Assembly: GCA_004369045.1 (NCBI GenBank)
Contig: ML213517.1
Coordinates: 6,757-70,756, forward strand
DNA: 64,000 nucleotides
Reading direction: 5' to 3'
Origin: Heliocybe sulcata
Lineage: Eukaryota; Basidiomycota; Agaricomycetes; Gloeophyllales; Gloeophyllaceae
Made by a program: the position numbers and the translations under genes
In this document: piece by piece, positions 45,691 through 57,152 of the stretch
How the letters are laid out: the number at the start of each line of letters is the position of its first letter
How positions within the stretch are numbered: the first letter of the stretch is position 1
Notes under the pieces: generated by a model
The model's database searches: none
What the model saw: the letters and a program-made list of their open reading frames with translations, nothing else
Told to the model about the DNA's origin: nothing

Positions 45691-47022
45691 TTAATACAGG
45701 AACGGGCATTCCGTCTCTTCGCCCTTCTCAACTTGATCAAGCCATTCTTTCACGAGCACGCGAAAGAAATTATCCGAAGTGTAGGTCACCGCACTCTCAA
45801 ACTCTGCTCTACGCTTCGACTCCAGTGCCGGGCGAATTTCAACCCATTCCGGCTGCACATCTTCCATCTCCACCAGGAAGAGGTCACGTAAACGCGTCTT
45901 CTCCCACTCTATAAGATGTTCAAAATACAGTTGGTTCGGACGCCCATCCTCGTCCACCATGTACCTGCTCACATCAGGACATTCCATTCGATCTCGCGTA
46001 ATGAGAAAGTGTGGGAGCTGGCACGCTTTCCAAACTGGAAGCACGGATACGCACTCCCAGTCTACTATCCCAGTGAGCTTACCGTGGCCATCCAGAAGAA
46101 TATTGTGTTCGTTGAGGTCATCGTGCCGGAGCATTGTGACCTCGGGTGACTCGGTGGATGGAGGGAAGAAGGATGGCAAGAGTGCGAAGAGCCTCTGTGC
46201 AAGGTCTTTGGATACTTTTGCATCTTCAAGGTCGTCCTCGTCCGAGGAGTTCTGAAGCACATCCGCGGCATCATTCAGGATGATAGCGAGACGCGCACTA
46301 AGCCAGTCGTGGCTAGAGTGGAAGGGTCCGCGAGGGACGTCGTACTCAAGGTGCTTATCCCGAAAGAAGTCCACAGAGACGATGCGGCCGATGGTCGGTG
46401 CGTCTGACACAAAAATCGAGGACGATGGGTGCTCGTTATCAATTTCAACGCAGTCGTGCGGATAGATGTTGCCAATGCAGGAGTATCTATGGACTGAGAG
46501 CTTTGCTATAACGCCGACGAGTTCTCGAACTAGTTCCGTCTTTGCGTACCAGGACATATCCAACCACCGGTCTGCGAGCACGCCGCCCGGCATTTTCTCC
46601 ATGATGATCCACTCAAATCCTGAAGTATACTGTTGCGAGTTTGCGTCCGCGTTCCAAGAGTGTACTCTCGGAATGACGTCGGGACAGTACTTGCGAGCTA
46701 ACGCGAGCGTCGCAACCTCGCTTAAGGTCTTCCATCGCGGGTCTACGGGTAGAGCCACACGGACGACGTACTCGCTGTCAGTTGGAGCGGGGTCCATGTG
46801 AACAGTGTAGAGCTTGTTAAAACCGCCCTCAGCCAGGAATTTCACGGATATATCGCGCAACGGATGGCCATTGAGCTGGATGTGGTCGCGAGCAAGCTGT
46901 TCGATAGCCTCGATTGACGCCTCGTCGGTCCAACGTGGTTCGCTTCCGAACACGTTGGGTACCCACTCTACCTGGTGAGTCTGCGATGAGTGCATCAGTA
47001 GAACACAGATTACAAGTTCCAA
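45691..47022 (-). CDS. Aminoglycoside-phosphotransferase-fold kinase (APH/choline kinase-like)
   Basis: One exon of 443 residues; Met10 (46995) is an alternative and perhaps better start. FLAEGGFNKLYTV is the Gly-rich nucleotide loop, YVVRVALP carries the first beta-strand position, and WIIMEKMPGGVL is the hinge. RHDDLNEHNILLD is the catalytic H-X-D-X4-N loop and GIVDWECV the metal-binding Asp. Such proteins are abundant in mushrooms and phosphorylate small molecules or are untested. No resistance role should be assumed. It is intronless, unlike almost all neighbours. Confidence 0.9.
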   Translation of the reverse strand: MELVICVLLMHSSQTHQVEWVPNVFGSEPRWTDEASIEAIEQLARDHIQLNGHPLRDISVKFLAEGGFNKLYTVHMDPAPTDSEYVVRVALPVDPRWKTLSEVATLALARKYCPDVIPRVHSWNADANSQQYTSGFEWIIMEKMPGGVLADRWLDMSWYAKTELVRELVGVIAKLSVHRYSCIGNIYPHDCVEIDNEHPSSSIFVSDAPTIGRIVSVDFFRDKHLEYDVPRGPFHSSHDWLSARLAIILNDAADVLQNSSDEDDLEDAKVSKDLAQRLFALLPSFFPPSTESPEVTMLRHDDLNEHNILLDGHGKLTGIVDWECVSVLPVWKACQLPHFLITRDRMECPDVSRYMVDEDGRPNQLYFEHLIEWEKTRLRDLFLVEMEDVQPEWVEIRPALESKRRAEFESAVTYTSDNFFRVLVKEWLDQVEKGEETECPFLY

Positions 47023-47647
47023 GAAGCGGAGGTGAATAGTGTATTAAATGCTCGCTTGGTGGCCAGATGGTTAGTCGGCGAGGTCCGAAAAAAGTGAAGT
47101 GCAGGGTATAGTAGGTACTCTGTCCGTTGAATCCAGCTCCAGCAGGAAAGATCATGATATGTGTGACGGCAGCGGTAGTCACATCCTGCACGTGACCCAT
47201 TCCAAGTCACCGACCGAGGCTCTGAGGATCGCTGTACTGGGGACGTCTCGAACGACGGTAGTGACTCTTCTGCGTGCCATATGCGGGTGTTGAAGTGTGA
47301 GCTGCAAAGGGGTACGTGGAACTTTAAACTGTCTGAATCATCAATTTTAGCAGGGAAAATGCGCGGAGGGACTGGCCTACAGTACTACGAAGCAATACAA
47401 GCAGGAGAGCAACATGTGCAGCACGGATAAGTCAGCGAGAAAGGTTCGATACAGCTTCCAATAACACAGGGTATACAGATACAGGTGAGTGACGTAGCAG
47501 ATAACGAAATAAGGATACAAATGAAGGAATACAATTCTTCGATGAATGGAGCACAAGACAAGTCTGACAGCGTTGGAGGACGTTAGAGGTGTATACAGTT
47601 GCATGGTATTTGCTTGGGTTGATCTTCTTCGCACAGTCTGCCTCTCT
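47023..47647. other. Intergenic region
   Basis: Upstream of the APH-type gene and downstream of the large acidic-protein gene. No gene is recognised. Confidence 0.45.
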
Positions 47648-50600
47648 TCACCAATACTCTATGAACGCTTCCCAACGCAAGCTCCACCAGTCGAGCTCGG
47701 CTCCCTCATGACCCTTCCAGATGCGAAGTGCCAACTTCGCCAGGCTCGGTGGTGATGAGAGGGTGCTCTTGTTTCTACGCCGAGTGAGTGACAGCCTTCT
47801 CAACCCCGCCGCGTACCATTCGACGTTGATGGAGATTGACGACGGCAGACTGTGCAATATCAAGTCTTCCAGCGTGTGAGCAGAGATTTCTTCGGGCTGG
47901 TCCACGGCTGGAACAGAGGTCGACTTGCTTGGCGGGAGGGCGCATTTCTCTGCGCTAGAGGCTGGCAGCTTACTTGGCAGCGGGCGTCCTGGATGCTCGG
48001 ACATTATTACAGCACCTTCGACGCTTGGTATAGGGGCATTGCTCGTATTATTCGCGTAAGTGGTGCTCAGTCCTCGGTGTTCAGAACGCTCTTGGGCATC
48101 GGGATGCTCTTCTTCCGGCTGCGAACCGCGTGGTTCCCTGTGGCACGCCTCGTTCCTCTTCAAATAGTCTTCGAAGCTACGCCAGTCTCCCGGCGCATCA
48201 TCGTCCAGGATATCGGCAGACTGCCACCACTCTTCCGCCTCCTTGTATTCAAGACTCGAGGATACACCGTCTTCCAGGGCAGGAAGATTCGCAGCATCCT
48301 CCAACGGCACAGATAAAGCGCGATCCGGGACGACGGCAGCGAAGCTGTTCTGTGCTGGACTTTCTTCTGGGAGATTGGATGCCTGAACATTGTTGGTTTC
48401 GCCCTGTGAGCATGCAGCGGGCGCATCGGGCATGTTCAGACAAAGGCCCTGAGTCGCTGGAACATTCTCGGTCGGCAGTTCTCTCTGCTCTGGGATCGGA
48501 ACAGCTTCCGAGTTCGCCTCTCGTTCATCCGCCAACATGTCCTGGTCTACCAGCATATCCTGAACCGCCAACATGTCCTGCATCGTCAACATGTCCTGAT
48601 CTTCCTCAACTATATGTACGACAAGAGACCGATCTTGATTCTGAATGCTCTTGACCGGCTGTTTCCAAAACATCCTAGGCACGCCATGCGCCTCCAGCGC
48701 AGATGCACGGCGCAGCAGGGAGGTCCGGATTTTGGGACCTGTTGCTTGCATCGCCGCCTGCGTCTGGCGTTTATACAATCTGTTGAGGACGCTACTCCTA
48801 TAAGGTTTCCCGATGGCTGCGGAATTCTCATCGCTGTCGCCCATGCTGGTCATGCGGTACGGTACGCGTAAACGCTTCGCTAAGGGACGGGCGAACTTGG
48901 CACGGGGCCAGCATAACGATGAAGATGAGGACGATGAACTCGAATAAACGCTGTCTGTGTTAGCGCTGACGGTGGCATCTTCCATTGTTGCATCCAAGGA
49001 TATGGCATTCTCGGAGGTGCTCGGTGCCGCGTTGGATTGCTCCATAGAGGCGAGCACCGCGTTGGATGGCGCCTGGAGGGAGACATGGACGGGCTGAGCG
49101 GCGTCCATCTGCATGCAATCTCCGACAATTTGACCACTCGCACTAGATTCAGAGGCAATGACCGCGTTAAATCGGTCCTGGACGGAGACAGGGAACGGGT
49201 GGGCGTTATCCATCTGCATACCGCCTTCGACAACTTGACCACTCGACGGACTAGGGGTGGGAGCAATGGCCGCGTTGGACCAGTCCTGGACGGAGACAGG
49301 GATACAGTGAGTGGGCTCCATCTGCATAACATCTTCGACAACTTCAGCACTCGAAGGACTGGCGCTGCTAGGCGCACGCACTCCCGTCGGCGTAGGAATT
49401 CTCTGTAGCAGAGGGGCGAACGGTAAGGGAATGGAAGTGGAAGTCGTGCCAAAGGACTGCGCCGCCACCGCAGTCTCGATAGACTGAGGAGGATCCGAGG
49501 GCACGGGCTGCTCCTTCAAAAGCAGAAGGGAGCTGATTGCATCGGTCGTCGCACCAGCGTCCGGTAAAGGGACGACAGATCGAGGAATGTTCGGATGCTC
49601 AAACGACGCTTCCTCAGATGCTGACGGGATGTCCAAGGCACCGGGCCTTTTGTGTCGTGTGGGGTGGGATGGTCCTCCGCTCCCAAGCATGTCGAAGCGT
49701 CGCACCATGACAGGTGGCTTCGGCAGTTCTTTAGGTATCTCTCGCGGGGACGCACGGCGCGGGGCAATGTCTTGCGAGGCGTCAGCCCGATAGATGTCCT
49801 AACAAGAAATGGAATAAGCATATGCCATCGGCCAAGCTCAGTGGACGTACCATTGCGTTAGGCTCCGGCGCATCGTAATCTTCGTCCAAGACTCGAGCAG
49901 GGGCCTGTTCTTCTTCCTCCACATTCTCTGCTTTGGCCTTCCCCTTCAGGCTGGTAGGAATTCGGTCTGACAAGTCCTCATCCTCTTCGTCTTCGGTATC
50001 TTCCTCATATGGACCAGATTCCAAGGGCACTGGCTCTAGCTCTGGGCTCTCTTCCCTTGGGGGTGTTGCGATCGAAGGACGTAGCTCCGGAGAAGGCGCG
50101 CTCTCCCGCGCAGGTGGAGAAGGCGCGCTTTCTCGCGCGGGAGGAGATCGCGGCCTGTATGCATGTGTGGATGAATAAGCAGGACCCGGTATATCCTGCA
50201 TGGCCTGCAGTGGTGCTTCTGTCCAGCAATTCTGGGAAGAAACCACTATGTCAGCGAGTAGGGCGTGTGGCGTCGCGCGAACCTACATGGGCAATGGATG
50301 ACTGGCCAGCCATGACCTCCTCGTAGTCTAACAGAGGCGAGTCTGACCTCCGTCGGGGCTTCTTGTCTTCTTCGTCGCTCTGTTTGAAAGGCATCAGACA
50401 TCAAGTATTTCAGGTCGATGATGATACCGACGGAATTCTCATCTTCATCGTCGCCTTGGTGTCCATCCCGCTCCCGGTCTCCGTCGTACATGTTATTCCT
50501 TTCTCCCTCTTCCTCACTCTCAGTTTCCTCCTCGTCGCTACTATCCATGTCGCTGTCGATGTCTTCGTCGTCGCCGCCTCGGCCTTGATCAGGCATATGC

Positions 50601-50884
50601 TCCGCATCGTCATTGTCATCCTCAGCGAGAGGTGACTCGGGCCTGATAGTCGTGCCCTGGGCCCGCGAGACTGATTGGGAGGGCTCCCCAATTGTCATAG
50701 CCGCCGCTACGGACTACAAGGCGGTGACGCCACACGGGCTCAGAAAACCATGCAATACTGGAGGCATAGCGACACTCACGGCCAGCCCATCATCGTCCTC
50801 AAGCTGTAAACCTCCATTCGGATCGTCGTTGCTGGCTCTAGCAGGCCAGGCCTCATCTGTTAGGTCGATGATGTCTCTGTCCAT
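47648..50884 (-). CDS. Large acidic, repeat-bearing nuclear-type protein, function unknown
   Basis: Starts MDRDIIDLTDEAWPARASND at 50884 and is spliced through acidic exons (DSDMDSSDEEETESEEEGER) and GIIIDLKYLMSDAFQ. A 10-residue repeat (PPARESAPSP twice, about 50090-50150) follows. The last exon is 49708 or slightly upstream to 47648, about 690 residues. This exon has three ~33-residue repeats (VVExxMQMDxxHPxPVSVQDxxNAxIA, about 49040-49340), a Ser run, and four QDML units (about 48535-48600). The C-terminus (EDLILHSLPSSISINVEWYA, RRLSLTRRRNK, WWSLRWEAFIEYW) looks folded. The acidic tracts and IDLTDE N-terminus resemble a SUMO-interaction motif, so a nuclear role is a fair guess. I recognise no family. 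Confidence 0.75.
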
Positions 50885-51954
50885 CTAGGCAATCAACAGC
50901 GCCACGCCAGTTCAGCGAAGAGTCGGGCGTTACTGAGCGCCACACGCACCTCGCGGCCGGCTGTGTATTCAGTGCTCACTGCGATGATTGAGGGTGAGGG
51001 GTCGACAAGGTTTACGAGTAACTCTGTGCGACTAACCTCGTGTGGCGTCCCTTTGTCGTCTGCGCTGAGCGATAATAAAGGGTCTCTCGCGCTCTTGTAT
51101 CTTCTCTCTGATGTTTGACTGCATGCGTAATAGCGTCGCGCGCTCCCGTGTATTCCTCTTTTCTTCGTCTCTTTGCGCCCGTAAGTCGGCCTTGATATCT
51201 CTGCCGTGTGGCGTCAACATCGCAGGCGTCGAGTGGCAACAAGCAGCCACGAAGGTGAACGCACTTTACTGGTCTGCCCGGTCCCCACAAGCTATTCCTG
51301 AAGGCAGGGACACGTAATCTAGGAATTGTAGAGTCTTGATTACGAACCATGTCTTACCAGTGGTGGTGGTGGTGGTGAAGAAGCAAGTTATAAAGGCAAG
51401 TTATAAAGGGATAAGGCCGGGCTGTGTCAGCGTCTCTCAAGCGTCGAAGGTTGCAGTGCAGCAGTAGAGTGGCGGGTAGTCAAGGTATAATAAGGGCAAG
51501 TTGTGGACGCCTATATACAATTGGGCAGATGCGCTTTGACCACAAGGGCATGCCATTCTGGGGTTCACATGCCTGGCCAAAGGGCCACTGATCGCGATCG
51601 GCAAGGATCGACGCCCGTTTTAAGATAAAGAATCTCACGTGGCTCAGCATAGCCACCTGTCCAAATGCTAAAATGCTGTGCAGGCCACAATTGAACATGC
51701 CCTCAAAATAGAGCTTCAAAGGATAGAACTGCAATATCGTGGCACGGTAAGGAGATGCCCATCTTCACAGCCGCGTATTAACTCTCGAGGTCATCGCAGA
51801 ATATGGGCACTGATAAGGGGAAGACGTAAGTACAGTGCTTCGGCCCAGATAAGCTTCGAGGTACCCAAAACAGCTAGACAGATCGAAATATATGGTCATA
51901 CATGAAGGATAAATACGCGAACCAATTGCGGCGACGGGCCAACCTTGCATGTCA
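50885..51954. other. Intergenic region with simple repeats
   Basis: No gene recognised. Holds the TGG run at 51361-51376 and the 13-bp tandem repeat at 51383-51408. Confidence 0.45.
51361..51408. repeat. TGG microsatellite and 13-bp tandem repeat
   Basis: About five TGG units at 51361-51376, then GCAAGTTATAAAG twice without gap (51383-51395, 51396-51408). Each 13-mer contains a TTATAAAG TATA-like core. Confidence 0.9.
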
Positions 51955-54900
51955 CTACGCGTCCAACAGCTCTCCGACCTCCTCTGCTTCGTCTTCGTCC
52001 GAATCCATGATAGAATCCGGTTCATCACCTTCGAGCAGATCGTCAATCTCCCTGTCCAAACGGGCCTCTTCATCCTTCTCCCTCATGGCCTTCGAGCCCC
52101 TGCGTTGTAAGAACATAAGCACTGAGCAAGCTCTGGGAAAGGACCGATTCCTACCGCTGCGCACCGCGCTTCCTCGGCTGAGGCTCCGACTCTTCCTCTT
52201 CCTCCTCAGAGTCTTCAGAGGCCGCCTGGGCAACGGCCCTGCTCTTCGCCTTGACCCTCCTAAACTAACGCTCAGCGATCTGCGCCGTCAGTACAGAGCA
52301 CACAACGTACGCAGATCGCGCAGGCAAGACCCGGCTTGGGTGAACTGGTGCCTCAGACGGCGCCCGGGACGGTTGCTCAGTCGCATTGCTCTCCGTGTCC
52401 GACTCGGTAGAGAGACGAGCGCGTTTCCTGAGTCGTGGTGAGCGTCACATTTGAGGGAACATCTCTCCAAACGCACTTTGCCTTGGCCCTCCCCCCGCGG
52501 CCGCTATCAACAGAGGGCGTAACGGACTCTTCCCTATCGGTTGTAGTAGCGGTTGTGGTAGACGCCACACTCATCGACCGCCTGTCTCGCAAAGGTTTAA
52601 CAGAGTTCCACTCAGACACTGATCACGCACCGCTTCCTCGAAACCTTCTTCTTTGGTGTCTCTTCTTCTTCGTCACTCTCAGGGATAATATCATCCAAGA
52701 ACTCAAAGAGCTCCTTCAGGCTCTCCAACTGCCTATACTGCTCCTCATTAAAGTCCTCGAGCTGCTTCTCGTACTTCTTCGAAATGGCCGCATCAAAGCG
52801 CGCCAGCGCATTGTTAGCGGTGGTGTCCCGCAGCGGGCGGCGCTATGCAGACGAAGTTTATGAGTATCGGAGAGAGGAGCGGTGGCTTGAGTACTTACGG
52901 AAGTCAAATTGTGCATGAGGAGCTTCAGAGTCCGAATCTTATCGTCGTCGACGTTCTCAGGCATGTAGAGTTTAGAGAAAGCCTGACACAGCGCCTTCTT
53001 ATCCTCCTCTATTGAAAGCATCAGCCGTCGATCCCAACGTAACTCATACTGCTCTGCTTACTCTGCATATCCTTGCCAAACAAAGCCCGCACAATCTCCG
53101 TAGCAAGGTCCACATGAACCAGGTCATCCGCTGCTTGACCCCGAACGGCGCTACAAGAACAGCAATCAACATGCCGCACCAACCTGACCACGGACTCGAA
53201 AACGACGTACACAGCCTTCTGCGGATCCGTCCAGTCCACAAACATCGCGACAACACTCGCAGGCGTGATCATCTCCTGCTCGTCGTCCAACTCCTTATAT
53301 ACCTGGCTCAGTTCTTCGAAGATGGGTACGAATATCTAAGCGAAGAAAACAATAAAGGTGTGCTCGATCTGAGTAAATAGCTCTTTCACCTTCTGCATCC
53401 TCCGCTGGTTCGCAGGAGACGAGTAGCAGTAGACGGGGAAGAAGTACGACAGGCACTGTCGCAGCTCCTGGTTTCCCGCCGTCTCCGGCGAGACGTAAGC
53501 AAATACAAGGCTCTTCAACACCTTCAAGCCAAACCCATCAGTATTCATCCTGCCTCATGTCAATAGCGAGTACCAAACCCACCCTCTCGTCCGTCACCAT
53601 CCCGCTCAACATTAACTTCGCAATCCCAACGCACATCAGCGCCTGCACCTTCTCGCTCTCCTCATTGCCCCAAACTTGCAGCAAGAACTCGACAATCCTA
53701 TCTCCCTGCACCGCCGCATCACGCCATCAGCTTCCACACATTGAAGCGAGGACCCCTGGACGCGACGCACCGCTACAGCATCATTCCCCAAGAAATCCCG
53801 GTCGTGCACCATAAGGATGTCGAAAACAATCTGCAGCACCCGCGTCTTGAGCAGCTCCGGTGCAGCCTGCACCTGGCTCAAGAACAGCTGGAACGAGTTC
53901 AGAGCCATACGCTACGCCGCAGCCGTCATCAGCATCTGCCTTCCCCAAAACCGCCTCAACTTACTCTCGCAATGAGGCAGCACAGACCGAGACTAACAAG
54001 CCCCCTCTCCCTCAGCGCTGCCTCCTTCCTCTTAACAGCCGGCACAATCAGCTCGCCCAGAACACCCTCCAGCGTCGAGTTCTCCTCGAATGTCTATCCT
54101 CGTCCCATCAGCCTCCCGTCCCTGCACCATACCAGCACAAATCACTCACGCCGTTCACGCGCTCCAGCATACCGATGCACAATGACAAGCACCGCAGATC
54201 GACCGCGTCCGCCTGCGCCTTCTCCTCCGGCGTCTTTTCTTTCTCAGTGTCGGTCGCAGCTTTCGCAGGCCTCGCTGTCCTCGCTGTCATGGGCGTCCCG
54301 CCGTATGTGGTCGTTTCGCCGTCATCTGCCACGGTTGCTTCCTTCTATACACCCGAAATTCCATTAGCTCGTTCGGAAATCGAATGATCGAAGGCGGGTC
54401 AAGAGCGCACCTCATCTACATCCGGATCCCTCAGCTCATGCACAACCTCCACAACCAACCTTATCAAATCCCGCTCATTCGGCGAGAGTTTCCTCAGCAC
54501 ATCTAGACACCTCGACAGCAGCCCCTCCGGCAGTGTCTCTTGGCTAATCATATCCCCTACACCCACATCTCATCAACACCATGTCCATTCAGGTCACCAA
54601 GAAAACAACACTCACGAACAAGCTGAAACATCCTCCTCCGCCCAATCTCATCCGCATAGTCCAAATTTACCGCAAGCCGCAACATCTCCCCAATCACAAA
54701 CTCCTTATCCATCCTCTCATCCTCCCTCCTCGCCTTCTCCTCCTCGTCCTCGTCCTCCTCACCCCTCAAGAACGCGCTCTCCTGCTCGTCCTGCATCTGC
54801 TCCATAAGGTCATTGTACGCCGCCTGGATGCGGAACGCCAGGAGCGTGACGACAGGCAGCGCAGCCTCGAGCCGCGCGCTGTCCTTAACGGCGACACAGT

Positions 54901-56281
54901 GATCGACAAAGACGCGCGCAAGGAACGCCTTCTCGGGCGTCATGTCCATCCAGTAGTCATCTACATCGGCAGTCAGCACTGTCAAGCTCTCTGTCCTCGC
55001 GCTCACTTACCGCCAAATTCGACACTATCAAATGCCTCCCCTCGGGACGCGAAGACGCACATCAGCGCATCCTCCGCGACCCCGCTCTCGGCGAGATCAA
55101 ACAGCCTCAGAAACCCTATCGCCTCCGCGCCTTTACCCGCGCCTCCCCCAGTTACCTCCAGCCATGTCCCGGTCAGCTTCGCCGCGGCGCTCCTGACAGC
55201 GGGCTCACGGTCGCCCAGGCCATTCCGCACGATCTGCTCGCGCTGAGCGATGGAGAGAAAACGGGGGTCCGTCGCACCGAGAGCGGCGAGAGAAGAGTCA
55301 GACTCAGAGGGCGCGCAGTGTGATTCGAGGACGGTGTATACGAGCCGGCGGACGATGGCGTCCGTGTCGCGTGTGCGGCCGAGGATGTGCGGGAGGGTGA
55401 TCGGGGTGGGGTGCGTATTGAGCAGGACGGCGCGGCGGACGTCGCTACATAAACGTCGTTAGCTATCCATCTTTTTAATGACAATGCTACTGACGCGGAA
55501 GGGTCATGCGCGAGTGTGTCTAGCAGGACCTCACTAACGGGCCGCTGGTCGTCCTCTAGATCCGCTGGGTCTTCGGTGCCGTACAGTTTGGCAAGCCCAA
55601 TGACGGCTTGGACGCGCACGAAGGGCTCCTTATCGCGCAGGCGGTCGAGGAGAGACTCGCGGATCTGGGAGTACAGGTCCTCGCTGCACGCGCGTGAGAG
55701 GAGGGGAGCATAAAGGGGCAGGCGGCTTACTCGAGCTCGGGCATGTGCTGCACAACTTCCGAGAGCGTCTGGACGACGCGGTAGCGGACGTGCTTGTCCT
55801 TGGCGAGGAAGCCTCTGAGGAGAAATCTGAGTAGACGGGCGGCCAAGCGGGATGCGGGGGTTTCGGTGTCCTGGTGTACTCCGGCACCGCTCTTCTTGCG
55901 GTCTTCGAGAGCTGTACGCAATGGTCAGTAAGGGTCAAGGCTGAAGATAGCAGCATTCTACGCACCTTTCTCGTTTGCAAACTTTACGTAGCCTCCAACA
56001 AACTTGATCATCCTGTCGGCGACCGTCGTCCCCTTCTTAAGTGGCAGCAAGCGGCCAACCATATCCAGTAGAAGATCCTGGAAGGCCTTCTCTCCAACAG
56101 ACTTGGTCGTCTTGCCGTTGTTGACCGGCTCGGTGTACTTGACCGCTTCGGCGTGGAGCTTGTAGAGCGCGACATAGTTCTTCTGGTGGTTAGCCGTAGA
56201 CACTTGTGCTTGGTCGAGGATCTTGGGGATAGCAATCGGGAGGTCCTCCAGTGAGAACGATGGCGCCGTCCGAGCGGGCAT
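51955..56281 (-). CDS. YCG1: Condensin complex subunit 3 (Ycg1/CAP-G)
   Basis: Multi-exon gene starting MPARTAPSFSLEDLPIAIPK at 56281 (an in-frame ATG at 56299 adds six residues) and ending DEDEAEEVGELLDA. HEAT-repeat signs in order are VGEKAFQDLLLDMVGRLLPL, LRFLLRGFLAKDKHVRYRVV, RLRDKEPFVRVQAVIGLAKL, DTLAHDPSADVRRAVLLN and NGLGDREPAVRSAAAKL. Further on is a Ycg1-type block, MTPEKAFLARVFVDHC with a EMLRLAVNLDYADE segment. The C-terminus is acidic and basic mixed (SEDSEEEEEESEPQPRKRG). With Brn1/CAP-H and SMC2-SMC4 it forms condensin I and binds DNA. The last exon is reached through a GTAGGA donor and a CAACGCAG acceptor at about 52100-52160. Internal exon borders were only partly fixed. Confidence 0.9.
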
Positions 56282-57152
56282 AGCGAAACGACTAAGCAAC
56301 AGTCCTCTGAAGCGTGCAGTGGCGTGAAAGAGCGCGTCGCAACACGTGACACGTGACGCGACCCTCTCTTGCTACGATGTCGGGGTCAGTTGCTCATTAA
56401 TCATTTCCCGAGAACAGTCATGCCTCTCACAACAAAACACGTAGACAACGGAAATGTAAAGTTGAAACCACAATGATAATCGAGAGCCTCTGACTGACAG
56501 AGATATCCAGGAAATTTATGCAATCCCTTGCTTTCCAGAAATAGTCATGAGACCCCGGGCTGTTCAGGCAACGCGTGCAGTCAAGGGTTCTGTGCTCTTG
56601 CGAATAAGTCGGAGAGAATTAGTACTCAGAACCGACCAAATTGGATGTATGTGGTAATAGCAATGTCGATCCCGAGCGTACGAGAGACTGGTACAAGCAC
56701 TCGGGAGTGGTTGCAGGTCGAAGCCGGCACCACGCGAGGCAACATTCAAAGACGCTCTACGACAGAGAGCGAGAGGGGCGGAAGGAGCGATGCGTTGAAA
56801 GCAAAACAGCTTCATGACTTATAAGCATGGGGGGAATGAAAATGTGACGTACATGCTGATGACCATCGGACACAGCAGGAAAAGTAGTGAAGTGGCGTGG
56901 AGAGATAAACTAGAAGGGGATATGACAATGCCATATCTAGACGACAGACTTGTTGCCAGTCTTCACAGGCGTCACTCATCTAGGCTCGTATCTAGCCGAA
57001 CCACATGAACTCGAACGGTCACATGACCCACGCGAGGCGCGCCAGCCGCACGTCCAAAGCGTGTTCCATCTCCGCCCGACAACACCTTCATCGTCATCAC
57101 TAACCGCGGCAACAGCACCCTCCTCATTACCACCGACAACAGTGGCCTCCCA
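56282..57152. other. Divergent intergenic region (YCG1 / Polo kinase)
   Basis: About 870 bp between divergent start codons. No gene recognised. It holds presumed promoters for both. Confidence 0.5.

Noticed and set aside
45691-47022. Antibiotic-resistance gene, from the APH fold
   Set aside because: APH-fold kinases are a common and varied eukaryotic family in mushrooms. Nothing in the sequence points to aminoglycosides as substrate.
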